Below are positions 19,822 to 29,916 of a stretch of DNA of 64,000 bases, in pieces. The stretch covers positions 1 through 64,000 of the forward strand of contig JAGXRK010000053.1 in NCBI GenBank assembly GCA_018335755.1, given 5' to 3'. Position numbers and translations under genes: made by a program. Under the pieces are notes generated by a model, which saw only the letters and a list, made by a program, of their open reading frames with translations, made no database searches and was not told where the DNA came from. Position 1 is the first letter of the stretch, and each line of letters opens with the position of its first letter. This DNA comes from Ignavibacterium sp. Its GTDB lineage: Bacteria; Bacteroidota; Ignavibacteria; Ignavibacteriales; Ignavibacteriaceae.

Positions 19822-20124
19822 AGTTCAACCTTTAAGCAATTTTCACTGTCTAAAGTTAAATTATATTATCACTAAAATGCAACTAATAAATTGTTTCCAC
19901 TGTTGTGTCCTTTGTTACAACTAATATTTAAATAAATAATTATTTTTTTGTTTATAAAACAGAACTATTTTGGGCAGGACATATATCAATATTCTACCAT
20001 CTATCTAATTATTTAACCACCTATATATTAACTTTAACTTTAGTTTGTATATGTGTTATTTTTAGACGGCTATTTAATTTTGTTCATTATTTATTCAGAT
20101 TTTTAACTATTGGAGATTTAAATA
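19822..20124. other. Divergent intergenic region, 303 bp
   Basis: This AT-rich spacer lies between the hypothetical gene (minus) and the tolC-like gene (plus). TAATTTTG at 20075-20082 matches the Bacteroidota TAnnTTTG element on the plus strand, but no TTG sits at the expected distance upstream, so it is only a weak promoter candidate. GGAG at 20112-20115 precedes the tolC-like ATG. No repeats or RNA genes were seen. Confidence 0.4.
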
Positions 20125-21471
20125 ATGCGAATCATTTTCACATTTTTAATAGCAATTATAATAAGTACAACATCCAACTCCCAAAGCAGAATTTCACTTG
20201 ATGATGCTATCAGAATTGCTTTACAAAAGAATACTTCCTTAAAGCAAATTGATAATAATATTTTAACCTTCGAGTCTTCAAAACGAGCAGCCTTTGGCAA
20301 TTTCCTACCGACATTAAGTGCATCCGGAAGCTGGGACTGGACTCGAAATGAAAATGCCGCCAGTGTTATGAGTATTGCAGGTTTTAATTTTGATATTCCG
20401 GAAAGTATTACTGAATCCCGTACATTCAGCCTTGGTATAAATTCGAATATTGTACTTTTTGATGGATTATCTAATTATGCTGCTTTATCCCAAAGTGAAA
20501 ATAACCTTGAATCCGCCAGTCTTCTGCTTGAAAGAACAAAACAGGAAATTGTATTTCGCACTATCAGTTTATATTACTCTATCGTTGAAATAGAACAATT
20601 ACTCAATGTAAGAACTGAGGATGTTAAGCAGCAGCAAAAAACTCTTGAAACGATCGAAGAGCGAAATCGTTTGGGAGCGGTAACTCTTGCAGATGTTTAT
20701 CAGCAGCAAGTGCAGCTTGGTAATGCAGAATTAGAGGTAATTCGTGCACAGAATAGTCTTGAATCCGCTAAAAGTAGTTTGCTTTTTTTCCTCGGTATTG
20801 ATGTTCTTGAGGAATATGAATTTTCTAAGGACCTAACCTCCGATGAAAAGTTAAGAATTAAGGCTGATGTTGAAGAAGATTTAATAGCAATATCTGAATT
20901 AGTATCACAGGCATTAGCATACCGTAAAGATTTTATTGGCAAACAACTTGATTTGGAGAGTGCTTTTGATGGAATTACTATAGCAAAATCCGGCCATTTT
21001 CCAAGATTAACCGGAAGTGCAGGTTTCGGTAGTTCAGCTAATACCTTCGATAACCTCTTAGATTCAAAAAGATATAGCGCAGGTTTTACCCTTAGCATTC
21101 CCATTTTTTCCGGTTTCAGAGTCAGCAACCAGGTACAATTTGCAGAAGTTCGTGCGATGAATACTGAGTTAGAACTTAAAGACCTGGAGAGAAAAATAAA
21201 GCAGGATATCCAGCAATCGCTTCTGGACCTTCAGGCCGTAAAAAAAGCTTTATTAGTAAGTGAGAAAAACGTTACTGCTGCTGAAGAGAACTTGAAAATA
21301 GAGAGGGAAAAATATGCATTGGGTGCGGGTAAATTACTGGATGTGCTAATTGCAAATACTTTCTATACTAATGCAAAAACAAATTTTATTAACACTCAAT
21401 TTAATTACGTAAAACTGAGCGAACAGCTTAAGTATAACCTTGGCGTTTTAGATCATACCAGGTATGAATAA
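20125..21471 (+). CDS. TolC-family outer membrane efflux protein
   Basis: This 448-residue outer-membrane channel component of a tripartite exporter has a signal peptide (residues 1-19, ending SNSQ). It has two tandem OEP repeats rich in long coiled-coil helices, with the start SLDDAIRIALQKN and the repeat ending GAGKLLDVLIANTFYTNA, both family landmarks. It heads a five-gene set with a periplasmic adaptor, an ABC ATPase and two FtsX/MacB-type permeases, all on the plus strand. Together they probably export a small molecule or peptide from periplasm or membrane to the outside. Confidence 0.92.
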   Translation: MRIIFTFLIAIIISTTSNSQSRISLDDAIRIALQKNTSLKQIDNNILTFESSKRAAFGNFLPTLSASGSWDWTRNENAASVMSIAGFNFDIPESITESRTFSLGINSNIVLFDGLSNYAALSQSENNLESASLLLERTKQEIVFRTISLYYSIVEIEQLLNVRTEDVKQQQKTLETIEERNRLGAVTLADVYQQQVQLGNAELEVIRAQNSLESAKSSLLFFLGIDVLEEYEFSKDLTSDEKLRIKADVEEDLIAISELVSQALAYRKDFIGKQLDLESAFDGITIAKSGHFPRLTGSAGFGSSANTFDNLLDSKRYSAGFTLSIPIFSGFRVSNQVQFAEVRAMNTELELKDLERKIKQDIQQSLLDLQAVKKALLVSEKNVTAAEENLKIEREKYALGAGKLLDVLIANTFYTNAKTNFINTQFNYVKLSEQLKYNLGVLDHTRYE

Positions 21472-21494
21472 TATTTTAATAGGAGATAATTCTA

Positions 21495-22796
21495 ATGGCA
21501 AACGGTAAGAAAAATAAATCTAAAAAGAAACTCTTTATTTTCGGTGGTTTAGGATTACTAGTAGTGCTCTTAATAGTAATTGCTTTCGTCGGAGGCGGAC
21601 GAGAAGAAATTATTGGGGTTCAAACTGAGAAAGTTGTTAAAAGAACAATTACACAGTTTGTTACCGCTACGGGCAAAATAAATCCTGAATTCAGAGTAAT
21701 TATTACACCTGAAGTAACAGGTGAAATAGTTGCATTGCCGGTTAAGGAAGGTGATAAGGTTAAAAAAGGTGACCTGCTAATCCGGATAAAGGGTGATCAA
21801 TACCAGGCACAGAAGGAAAGACTGGAAGCAACTTTGATGTCTGCCGAAGCAAATCTTAAAATCCGTGAGGCTGAACTTAATAGAGTAACTTCAGATTATA
21901 GCAGGGTAAAGGAACTGCATAGTAAAGGACTTGCCAGTGATGCTGAACTTGAATTCTCACAAAGTAATTTTTTGAGTACTCAAGCATCATACGAGTCGGC
22001 TCAGGCATCAGTTCTTCAGAGTAAAGCTTCACTTCGGGAAATACTTGATCAGTTATATAAAACAACTATAGTCTCTCCAATAGACGGAACTATTACTCAG
22101 TTAAATGTAGAGATTGGTGAAAGAGTTTTGGGAAGTGGATTCACTCAGGGTACCAATATTATGACAGTTTCAGACCTCAGTAATATTGAAGCAGTCGTTG
22201 ACGTTGATGAAAATGATGTTATACTGGTATCTATCGGCGACACTGCCAAAATTAAAGTCGATGCATTTGGTGATAAGATTTTTACTGGTTTAGTAACTCA
22301 AATTGGCAATAGTGCTAAAACAGCTGGATTTGGTACACAGCAGGAAGTTGTAAACTTCGAAGTTAAAGTAAAATTGATTCAACCCGATGAATCATTAAGG
22401 CCCGGAATGTCCTGCAATTCTGATATTGAAACTGAAACAGTAGCTGATGTTTTAAGTGTTCCTATCCAGAGTGTTACAGCCAGAACAGATATAAAAATAA
22501 CTCCTGAAACTGAGCTGAATAATGACGATGAGGCTGTTGTTGAGAGAAAACAAAGATTTGAAAAACCAAAGGAAATTGTTTTTATTATTAAGGAATCATC
22601 GGCACAAAGTATTGAAGTGGAAACTGGAATAAGCGATGATAATTATATTCAGATAATTAGCGGTTTAGAAGGAGATGAGGAGGTTGTTTCCGGAAGTTAT
22701 AGAGCAATTTCAAGAGAATTGAAAGATGGCGCGAAAGTTCGTGTGGAAAACAGGGACAGTAAAAAGGATAATAAAGAAATAACCAAAGCGGATTAA
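21495..22796 (+). CDS. Periplasmic adaptor (MacA/HlyD-type membrane fusion protein)
   Basis: This 433-residue adaptor links the ABC permeases to the TolC-like channel. A Lys-rich cytoplasmic stub is followed by one membrane helix (about 13-30). A split lipoyl/barrel-sandwich domain has the halves ITPEVTGEIVALPVKEGDKV and TIVSPIDGTI. Between them lies an alpha-hairpin coiled coil (about 98-175), and beta-barrel and membrane-proximal domains follow. AGGAGA lies upstream of the ATG. It starts 23 bp after the tolC-like gene and ends six bases before the ATPase gene. Confidence 0.92.
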   Translation: MANGKKNKSKKKLFIFGGLGLLVVLLIVIAFVGGGREEIIGVQTEKVVKRTITQFVTATGKINPEFRVIITPEVTGEIVALPVKEGDKVKKGDLLIRIKGDQYQAQKERLEATLMSAEANLKIREAELNRVTSDYSRVKELHSKGLASDAELEFSQSNFLSTQASYESAQASVLQSKASLREILDQLYKTTIVSPIDGTITQLNVEIGERVLGSGFTQGTNIMTVSDLSNIEAVVDVDENDVILVSIGDTAKIKVDAFGDKIFTGLVTQIGNSAKTAGFGTQQEVVNFEVKVKLIQPDESLRPGMSCNSDIETETVADVLSVPIQSVTARTDIKITPETELNNDDEAVVERKQRFEKPKEIVFIIKESSAQSIEVETGISDDNYIQIISGLEGDEEVVSGSYRAISRELKDGAKVRVENRDSKKDNKEITKAD

Positions 22797-22802
22797 TAAA
22801 TA

Positions 22803-23501
22803 ATGAATATTATTAACATAGAGCATATTGCTAAAATCTATCAGGTTGGAACTGAAGAAGTGCATGCATTGCGTGATGTTTCTCTTAGAATCGATAAAAA
22901 TGAATATGTGGCAATAATGGGTCCTTCCGGATCAGGTAAATCAACTTTAATGAATATGCTTGGCTGTCTTGATACTCCAACTTCAGGCATATATCAGTTT
23001 AATAGTATAAATGTTAGTGAAATGACTGATAATGACCTTGCGATGATAAGAAATAAAGAAATTGGTTTTGTATTTCAGACATTTAATCTTCTGGCAAGAT
23101 CAGATGCTGTTCATAATGTTGAGTTGCCGCTTATTTATGCCGGCATTTCATATCGTGAAAGAAGAGAGAGAGCTCAACAGGCTTTGATAGATGTCGGTCT
23201 GCAGGATAGAATGCATCACAAACCAAATGAATTATCAGGCGGACAAAGACAAAGAGTAGCAATTGCGCGGGCTTTAGTTACTAATCCATCAATTATACTT
23301 GCCGATGAACCTACTGGTAATCTTGATTCTAAGACCGGTGAAGAAATTATGGTTCTATTTGCTGATATACATTCTAAAGGAAATACCATAATACTTGTAA
23401 CGCACGAAGAATATATTGCCGAACATGCAGCCAGGATAATCAGATTAAAGGACGGCCTGGTAGAAGCTGATGAAAAGGTTAAAAAATTTAAAGCAAACTA
23501 A
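22803..23501 (+). CDS. ABC transporter ATPase, MacB/LolD type
   Basis: This 232-residue nucleotide-binding subunit has Walker [10 protein letters not shown] (near residues 39-47), Q-loop VFQTFNLL, signature [15 protein letters not shown] and Walker [12 protein letters not shown]. These are diagnostic of the MacB/LolD/FtsE group that works with mechanotransmission (FtsX-fold) permeases. The two following genes are exactly such permeases. Spacing to the adaptor gene is 6 bp. Confidence 0.95.
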   Translation: MNIINIEHIAKIYQVGTEEVHALRDVSLRIDKNEYVAIMGPSGSGKSTLMNMLGCLDTPTSGIYQFNSINVSEMTDNDLAMIRNKEIGFVFQTFNLLARSDAVHNVELPLIYAGISYRERRERAQQALIDVGLQDRMHHKPNELSGGQRQRVAIARALVTNPSIILADEPTGNLDSKTGEEIMVLFADIHSKGNTIILVTHEEYIAEHAARIIRLKDGLVEADEKVKKFKAN

Positions 23502-23590
23502 TTTTAAATTAAATTTATCTTGTAGCTGTTATTCGGAACAATAAAATCAATAAAGAATTAACAAAAGAACAACAGGTTAAATAAATAGGT

Positions 23591-24826
23591 ATGAGAACTA
23601 TTTTGTTTGAATTAAAAGAAGGACTTATGATTGCGCTCAGAGCAATAAGGGCAAATAAAATTCGTTCTTCACTTACTATGCTTGGTATTTTTATAGGAAT
23701 TACTGTTGTTGTTACTATGTCAACCGCGATCAAAGGGATTGACAATTCATTTCAAGACGGTATCAGTTCATTAGGCTCAGATGTTATTTATGTAGATAAG
23801 TTTGCTTGGTTTACTAATGTGGAATGGTGGAAGATAAGAAACAGAAGAAATATTGAAATGGCTGATTTCGAAAAGTTCAAACAATCAGCAAAGTTGCCAT
23901 TGGCAGTTGCTCCTGTAATTAATACTTTTCAGACAGTAAAGTTTGGTGAGAAGCGGGTTGAAACAATAAATGTAAACGGCTCTAATGCAGATTATGTACA
24001 GACGACTAACTTCACATTTGAGCAGGGAAGGTTTTATTCTGAAGTTGAAAGCAATGCTTCACGGCAGGTTGCTGTAATTGGCAGTGAGATCGCCAAAAAA
24101 CTATTTCCAAGAGGAGATGCTCTTGATAAGACCATAAAAATTGGTGCTGCAAACTTTAAAGTTGTTGGCATTCTATCTGAACAGGGAAGTTTTCTTCTTG
24201 GTCCTTGGAATCCAGATAACCAGGTTTTTATACCTATTGGTACGATCTATAAAAATTTTGTTGCTAGAAGTCGAGGAACGGTAACTATTAATATAAGAGC
24301 TCAGAATCCGGCATTGCTTGAAGAAACTAAGGCTGAGGCAATAGGTGTGATGAGGAAGATAAGAGGACTTTCTTATGATCAGGAAGATGATTTTTCTGTA
24401 AACCAGCAGGAAGGTTTAACAGATAGTTATAATTCAATTGTTGGAGTAATTCAGATTGCAGGTTTGTTTATTACTGGTCTTTCCCTGTTTGTGGGTGCAA
24501 TTGGAATTATGAATATAATGTTTGTTTCGGTTAGAGAGCGAACAAAAGAAATCGGGTTAAGGAAAGCAATTGGCGCTAAGAAAAGAACTATACTTTCGCA
24601 GTTTCTTATGGAGTCATCTTTAATATGTCTTGTTGGAGGTTTCTTTGGTTTATTAGCTGCAATTCTTTTAAGTATGCTCATTAACCAGTTTATTCCTACT
24701 GCTATCCAGGTGGATGCAGTAATAATAGCAATCGTTGTTTCATTAATAACCGGCATTGTTTCAGGTTTAGCTCCCGCCTATACAGCAGCTAAAATGGATC
24801 CCGTTGAAGCTCTAAGGTATGAATAA
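23591..24826 (+). CDS. ABC permease, MacB/FtsX fold (subunit 1)
   Basis: This 411-residue permease has the MacB topology: a first membrane helix (about 25-45), a large periplasmic MacB_PCD domain (about 50-270) and three C-terminal helices of the FtsX domain. The landmark RTKEIGLRKAIGAKKRTIL is at about 318-336. It ends DPVEALRYE, which is also the end of the next gene. With no ATPase domain of its own it relies on the ATPase encoded upstream, and with its neighbour probably forms a heterodimer. Confidence 0.92.
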   Translation: MRTILFELKEGLMIALRAIRANKIRSSLTMLGIFIGITVVVTMSTAIKGIDNSFQDGISSLGSDVIYVDKFAWFTNVEWWKIRNRRNIEMADFEKFKQSAKLPLAVAPVINTFQTVKFGEKRVETINVNGSNADYVQTTNFTFEQGRFYSEVESNASRQVAVIGSEIAKKLFPRGDALDKTIKIGAANFKVVGILSEQGSFLLGPWNPDNQVFIPIGTIYKNFVARSRGTVTINIRAQNPALLEETKAEAIGVMRKIRGLSYDQEDDFSVNQQEGLTDSYNSIVGVIQIAGLFITGLSLFVGAIGIMNIMFVSVRERTKEIGLRKAIGAKKRTILSQFLMESSLICLVGGFFGLLAAILLSMLINQFIPTAIQVDAVIIAIVVSLITGIVSGLAPAYTAAKMDPVEALRYE

Positions 24827-24859
24827 AATTAAAAATTTACTTTCGGTCGAAATTTAATT

Positions 24860-26086
24860 ATGAACATAACTCAAACATTAGCATTATCCATACAGTCAAT
24901 AAAAAATAATAAACTGCGTACTTCTCTAACAATTTTAGGCGTTGTAGTTGGTATTTTTTCAATTATAGTTATTATGACTGTAATAACTATGCTTCAAAAT
25001 AGTATTGAAGGCGGTTTGTCGCAGTTGAGTAAAAATACTTTTCAAATACAGAAAAATGATCCTACGGTTGGCGGCGGCGGACATAGGCGAGACCGATCCA
25101 GAAGAGATATTACGATCGAGGAAGCTTATCGTCTTAAAGATTTATTAACTGAAGCCAGATATGTTGGTGCTGAACAATGGCAGTTTGGAAAAATAGTTAA
25201 GTTCGGTAATAAAGAAACGAACCCAAATATTCAAATTGCTGGAATTACTACTGAAGCTATGCAGACAAATAACTGGATTGTTGAGGAGGGGCGTTCGCTC
25301 AGGAATAATGATATTGATAATTCACGTAACGTATGTATTATGGGAAAAGATGTTATCGATAAACTTTTTCCGAATATAAATCCAATAGGACAAACAGTGC
25401 GTGTTGATGGCCGTCCTGTGCAGGTGATTGGTATACTGGAAAGACAGCCCGCATTGTTCGGTCAGAGTCGGGATAATTATATTATTATGCCTATTACTAC
25501 ATGGCAATCTATGTTTGGAAAAAGATCCAGAAGTATTAATATAACTGTAATGTCTTACAGCCTGGATGATTATAACCAGCTTATTGAATCTGCTATTGGC
25601 CATTTCAGACAGATAAGAAGAAATGCTCCCGGTGAACCTAATGATTTTTATATTTTCAGCAATGAATCGATGATAGGAATGGTAAATGATATTACCGGTC
25701 CTATAAAATATGGCGCACTTGCTGTTTCAGTGATTGCATTGCTCGCTGCCGGTGTTGGAATTATGAATATTATGCTTGTTTCAGTTACAGAACGTACTAA
25801 GGAAATTGGAATCCGTAAAGCGGTAGGAGCAAAAAAATCCAACATTTTAACACAGTTTCTTATTGAAGCTGTAATTCTTTGTATTATCGGTGGCTTACTC
25901 GGGATAGTGCTTGGAATAGTAATAGGAAATTTTGCAGGAAGCCTTTTAGCTGCTGAAAGTGCTATTCCCTATGATTGGGTTATTATAGGAATTTCTTTAT
26001 GTGTATTAGTGGGAGTTATTTTCGGAACTTATCCTGCTTATAAAGCGGCTAACTTAGATCCGATCGAAGCATTAAGATATGAATAG
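24860..26086 (+). CDS. ABC permease, MacB/FtsX fold (subunit 2)
   Basis: This 408-residue paralogue of the preceding permease has the same layout: one N-terminal helix, a periplasmic domain and three C-terminal helices. Landmarks are RTKEIGIRKAVGAKKSNIL and the ending DPIEALRYE. Its periplasmic domain differs, with a Gly/Arg-rich patch (GGGGHRRDRSRR) near residues 72-83. This supports an asymmetric pair rather than a recent duplication. It closes the export cluster and runs head-on into the next minus-strand gene with a 4-bp gap. Confidence 0.92.
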   Translation: MNITQTLALSIQSIKNNKLRTSLTILGVVVGIFSIIVIMTVITMLQNSIEGGLSQLSKNTFQIQKNDPTVGGGGHRRDRSRRDITIEEAYRLKDLLTEARYVGAEQWQFGKIVKFGNKETNPNIQIAGITTEAMQTNNWIVEEGRSLRNNDIDNSRNVCIMGKDVIDKLFPNINPIGQTVRVDGRPVQVIGILERQPALFGQSRDNYIIMPITTWQSMFGKRSRSINITVMSYSLDDYNQLIESAIGHFRQIRRNAPGEPNDFYIFSNESMIGMVNDITGPIKYGALAVSVIALLAAGVGIMNIMLVSVTERTKEIGIRKAVGAKKSNILTQFLIEAVILCIIGGLLGIVLGIVIGNFAGSLLAAESAIPYDWVIIGISLCVLVGVIFGTYPAYKAANLDPIEALRYE

Positions 26087-26090
26087 TTTG

Positions 26091-28103
26091 TTAGAAATTC
26101 ATATCTATTTGAAAACTTATTCTATTATCAAGATTGTTAGGAATCAAATTGTTTCCTGAACTTAGAAATATTTCCTTTGGTTTGTAAGTTTCGGAATACT
26201 TTAGAGAAATCGTAAGGGATTTAATAACTTTATATCTTGCAATAAAATACCATCTCAAGCCTTCACCATACATAGGTAAATTAGTCATTACACCTGTAAG
26301 ATCATTCTCATACTCATAAACTGCTGAATTAAACGAATCAGTATTAAAGAAAATTATTCTGCAATACAAAACCAGATCGCGTAAACTATTGAATCTTATA
26401 TCTTGAAAAACAAGTAAACCGTTTTCCTTTAAATTGTTTTCGTTTATCCTGAAGTAATTATATTCTACTCTGCTCCTTAGCCTGATCGATCTCGCAGGAT
26501 GGTGAGCAATTTCAATTCTTAAGGACTGTCTTAGTCTTTTTGTTACCTGTCTTAGATCATTAATTGTTTGGGAAACATCTTTATTCTCATATTTAAACCT
26601 GATTTTGGTTTCTGTGTCTTTAAATGGTTTTGAAACAAGTTCAGTTAAAATTTCATCCCCTTCAGAAGAAAATACGTTTGTAAAAGTTCTGTAAGGGAAT
26701 TTGAATTGATCATAATACACATTAAGCAATCCTAATGGAATTCTCCATCTGAAGCCCGTATAAAAACCAATTTCATTACTCGTTGCACCGGCTCTCTCGC
26801 CAAATCCGCTTCCTAAGTAATTGGAGTAATTTCGTGGGTAATTTCTGATTGCAGTAATAAAGGAAAAATCTCTTGTAACAGAAAATTGTAAACCATTTAA
26901 TGATGCAACTGAAGTCATATCATAAGCAAATTCCCCAAAGAATTTTATATTCTTATAAATTGCATCGTAAAAAAATGAAAAGTAATTAAAGTTATTACCG
27001 CTCAATCCAAACATTGATGAAGGTAGTAATTGTCTGCTAAGATTAACATTATAGCCAAGTATTCCCACATTCAATAAGCTTATTGGCTGATACTCAATAA
27101 CCCCTCCAAAAATAATTTCTTCAGTTGAATTTTTTCTTAATAATTCACTTTCTGTTCGATGAAATCCATCTACCGGTCTGGATGTTATGAATCCGCTTTC
27201 GTTTTCAATATTTGCATCAAAATTATTTTGGGAATAAAAACTTGTAAATAAGAACTTATTAATGTGAATTGATGCTGCACCGCCTCTTAGAAAATTTGCT
27301 TCCGTTGAACTGGTATAAGGACGCAGCCCTCTTGCATTTTTGTGCGTAGGATAGATTGCATCTGTACTTTTGGTTATTGCATAAGGACTCCATAATGCAA
27401 GTCCCTGTCCAAATTCCAATAGATAATCACCAAGCACGATTGTATTTATGAATTTTTTATCCTTTATCATTAAATGGAATGAGGTAAAATCTGTAAACGA
27501 TGTTTCACCGGGATCTTTGTCCGCAAGAAAACCAATTTGGTAATTATTTCCCTGCCTGATAAGAATTCGATTATAATTTTTTAGTTTACTACCTATATAG
27601 CGTTTCTCTGTAAACCCTCTTCTCGTTTGTAAATCGTTAATAAAACGACTTCTAATATTGAAGCGAAGGTATGATAGTTTAGGAATTGGAATTGTATCAA
27701 CAGGTTTTTCAGTAATTGTTTCAATTGTTTTTTTTGAAACAGTAACAAAAGGCAACATTTTATTGACAACTTCAAGGGGAAGATCCTTTATTGCATAAAG
27801 TTCCTGAACAGAAAAAAAAGATCCAAACTTGTTCCGATGATCTATGATAAGATTTGCAGAGGTAATATCCAGAAGGGGTAGTTGCAGCAGTTCGGAAATA
27901 TCAGCTGCATTAATATCAATCGGGTAATTTATAAAATGTTCAAAACGATCAAATAATTCTGAATTGTCGCTCTCTTCACTAGTTTCATCAATTAGTTCTT
28001 CAAGAATATCTTCCGTATTCAGATAAGTAGTATCAATCTGAGCATGAGTTGAGATGCTAAAACTAGTAAAATATATAATCAGGGTAACAGTGGATTTCAT
28101 CAA
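26091..28103 (-). CDS. Helix-hairpin-helix outer-membrane beta-barrel protein
   Basis: This 670-residue exported protein has a signal peptide (residues 1-21, ending THAQ). A ComEA-like tandem helix-hairpin-helix follows at about 55-135 (PIDINAADISELLQLPLLD, then SVQELYAIKDLP). The rest, about 500 residues, consists of alternating Arg/Tyr/Phe-rich strands typical of an outer-membrane barrel, ending in Phe. Such HhH-plus-barrel proteins occur in the Bacteroidota/Chlorobi group, and their role is not established to my knowledge. It is encoded one base after a PorV/PorQ-like barrel gene, so the two are co-transcribed. Confidence 0.75.
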   Translation of the reverse strand: MMKSTVTLIIYFTSFSISTHAQIDTTYLNTEDILEELIDETSEESDNSELFDRFEHFINYPIDINAADISELLQLPLLDITSANLIIDHRNKFGSFFSVQELYAIKDLPLEVVNKMLPFVTVSKKTIETITEKPVDTIPIPKLSYLRFNIRSRFINDLQTRRGFTEKRYIGSKLKNYNRILIRQGNNYQIGFLADKDPGETSFTDFTSFHLMIKDKKFINTIVLGDYLLEFGQGLALWSPYAITKSTDAIYPTHKNARGLRPYTSSTEANFLRGGAASIHINKFLFTSFYSQNNFDANIENESGFITSRPVDGFHRTESELLRKNSTEEIIFGGVIEYQPISLLNVGILGYNVNLSRQLLPSSMFGLSGNNFNYFSFFYDAIYKNIKFFGEFAYDMTSVASLNGLQFSVTRDFSFITAIRNYPRNYSNYLGSGFGERAGATSNEIGFYTGFRWRIPLGLLNVYYDQFKFPYRTFTNVFSSEGDEILTELVSKPFKDTETKIRFKYENKDVSQTINDLRQVTKRLRQSLRIEIAHHPARSIRLRSRVEYNYFRINENNLKENGLLVFQDIRFNSLRDLVLYCRIIFFNTDSFNSAVYEYENDLTGVMTNLPMYGEGLRWYFIARYKVIKSLTISLKYSETYKPKEIFLSSGNNLIPNNLDNRISFQIDMNF

Positions 28104-28104
28104 A

Positions 28105-28962
28105 CTAATTCAATCCCAAATAATTTTTTATCATTTTTATGCGGCTCATTTCTTTACCAAAACTTATAATTACACCTGCCTGGTGTGTTAAGCCAAGATC
28201 GTGATGTGTAAAAAAAGCATAATCTAAACTAAATATTGAATAATTAATGCCTAGGCCTGCAGAATAGCGAGATGGCTGATTGGAAAAACCGGTTCTAAGT
28301 GAAAGATATTCAATTAATTCATAATCAATTCCAAATTGTATTGAAGGTTTGAAACTAATATCTTTTTCAAGCGCCATATTAACTGATAAAATATCCATTA
28401 AAACATAACTAACACCTAAATTAACGACAGTTGGAATCTGATTATCAACGTTTGCTATTGATGCCCGATTCAAATTATGTATCATAAAACCCAATTTAAA
28501 TTCGTTTGTTAGATATGTGAGTCCGCCAATATCCAGATAAAAAGCACCCTGGCTGCCATAATTCTGAATAGAAAAACTATGATAATTTATTGATACACCG
28601 CCAAAAAACTTATCAAGGTAATTATAAGCATAACTTAATATTATTTTCGATTCCCTGAATAATTCAAATCCGTAAGTCATTCCTCCTATTGCAAGCGAAC
28701 CAAAACCTGTTGGTTCATGATATGCTATATATCCATTTGCCATTTCAGATATTCCAAAAGGAGCAGGGGAGTAATAAACTCCCAATTCACGCCAATTCAT
28801 TTGCGCGAGTCCTGAAGGATTATTAAAAACTGCAAACACATCATTACTTAAGGCAACATCTGAATTCGACATTGCAATTTGCCTCGCTCCGGGATTATGT
28901 TGTGCGTGAACAGGATAAAAGAATTGTATTGAAATTATAGCAATAAGTAATAAGATTTTCAT
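28105..28962 (-). CDS. PorV/PorQ-like outer-membrane barrel (UPF0164 family)
   Basis: This 285-residue protein has a signal peptide (residues 1-20, ending VHAQ). It then has the family opening ARQIAMSNSDVALSNDVFAV, with NNPSGLAQ shortly after. This is the hallmark of PorV/PorQ-type T9SS outer-membrane proteins, and beta strands continue to the end. In T9SS, PorV shuttles cargo to the sortase and PorQ helps at the attachment complex; which of these it resembles cannot be decided here. It heads the two-gene unit with the HhH barrel gene and is divergent from the PorD-like gene. Confidence 0.75.
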   Translation of the reverse strand: MKILLLIAIISIQFFYPVHAQHNPGARQIAMSNSDVALSNDVFAVFNNPSGLAQMNWRELGVYYSPAPFGISEMANGYIAYHEPTGFGSLAIGGMTYGFELFRESKIILSYAYNYLDKFFGGVSINYHSFSIQNYGSQGAFYLDIGGLTYLTNEFKLGFMIHNLNRASIANVDNQIPTVVNLGVSYVLMDILSVNMALEKDISFKPSIQFGIDYELIEYLSLRTGFSNQPSRYSAGLGINYSIFSLDYAFFTHHDLGLTHQAGVIISFGKEMSRIKMIKNYLGLN

Positions 28963-29036
28963 AGTAAATAAAAGTTTGTTGCCCGATTATATCTAAATTC
29001 ATATATTAAATCAACAAAAAGATAAAAAGTATTCAA

Positions 29037-29906
29037 ATGAAAAAAATTATTTTTATTTTGTTCGTATTTTCAACAATTACTGCTGCACAGGAATTAAATT
29101 GCCGTGTTAGCGTAAATTACGAAAGTTTGCCTGTGAATAATCGTGAGCTACTAGTTGGATTTGGAAATGCTGTTGAAGCTTATATGAATACAAACCAGTT
29201 TACAGGACTTTCATGGGGTGAGAAAATAGATTGTTCTGTAAATATTTTTTTTACCAGTGCTTCAGGAGATATAGAATACAGTGCGCAGGTTGTAATTGTT
29301 AGTACAAGACCAATTTTAAATTCAGAGAGACAAACCCCCATACTTACAATAAGTGATCCAACATGGTCATTTCGTTTTGAAAAGAATCAACCGCTTTACT
29401 CGCAGGCATCTTTTGATCCGCTTACTGGTTTTTTAGATTTCTATGCAAATCTAATAATTGGTTTTGATACAGAAACTTTTGAACAATTAGGCGGCAATCC
29501 TTACTTTAGAAAAGCATTTGATATAGTCAACCTTGGTAATTCCAGTTCCTACTCAAGAGGCTGGGAACGTAACAGTGCTTCTTACAGCAGGTGGGGAATT
29601 TGTGAAGATTTGCTTAGTGATAAATACCGTTCCTTCAGAGAATCGTTTTTTATTTATCACTATGGACTTGATGAAATGCATTTAAATAGAAATTCGGCTC
29701 AGGAAAAAATTATCCAAATTATAAACCAGCTTGATGAAATGAAAAGAAGAACAGATATTAACAGTGTGCTTATTAGAACTTTCTTCGACACAAAATACGG
29801 TGAACTGATCGAATTGTTATCATATGATCCGAATGCAGAACTTGTTGTAAAACTGAAAAGAATTGATCCTGCACACGCTGCAAGATATGACGAAATATTA
29901 AAGTAA
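29037..29906 (+). CDS. DUF4835 / PorD-like T9SS-associated protein
   Basis: This 289-residue periplasmic or outer-membrane protein has a short signal peptide (residues 1-17, ending TAAQ). It matches, from memory, the DUF4835 family, annotated in Bacteroidota as the type IX secretion protein PorD. The typical features are the opening ELNCRVSVNY, Cys pairing in EKIDCSVNIFF, and FDPLTGFLDFYANLIIGFD followed by GGNPYF. It is divergent from the PorV/PorQ-like gene, which fits a T9SS link, as do the T9SS cargo genes at the left end of the window. Confidence 0.75.
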   Translation: MKKIIFILFVFSTITAAQELNCRVSVNYESLPVNNRELLVGFGNAVEAYMNTNQFTGLSWGEKIDCSVNIFFTSASGDIEYSAQVVIVSTRPILNSERQTPILTISDPTWSFRFEKNQPLYSQASFDPLTGFLDFYANLIIGFDTETFEQLGGNPYFRKAFDIVNLGNSSSYSRGWERNSASYSRWGICEDLLSDKYRSFRESFFIYHYGLDEMHLNRNSAQEKIIQIINQLDEMKRRTDINSVLIRTFFDTKYGELIELLSYDPNAELVVKLKRIDPAHAARYDEILK

Positions 29907-29916
29907 TATTGGTAAA

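Noticed and set aside
20700-21128. A 142-codon minus-strand reading frame
   Set aside because: It is antisense to the TolC-like gene in a region where the sense frame is conserved coiled coil.
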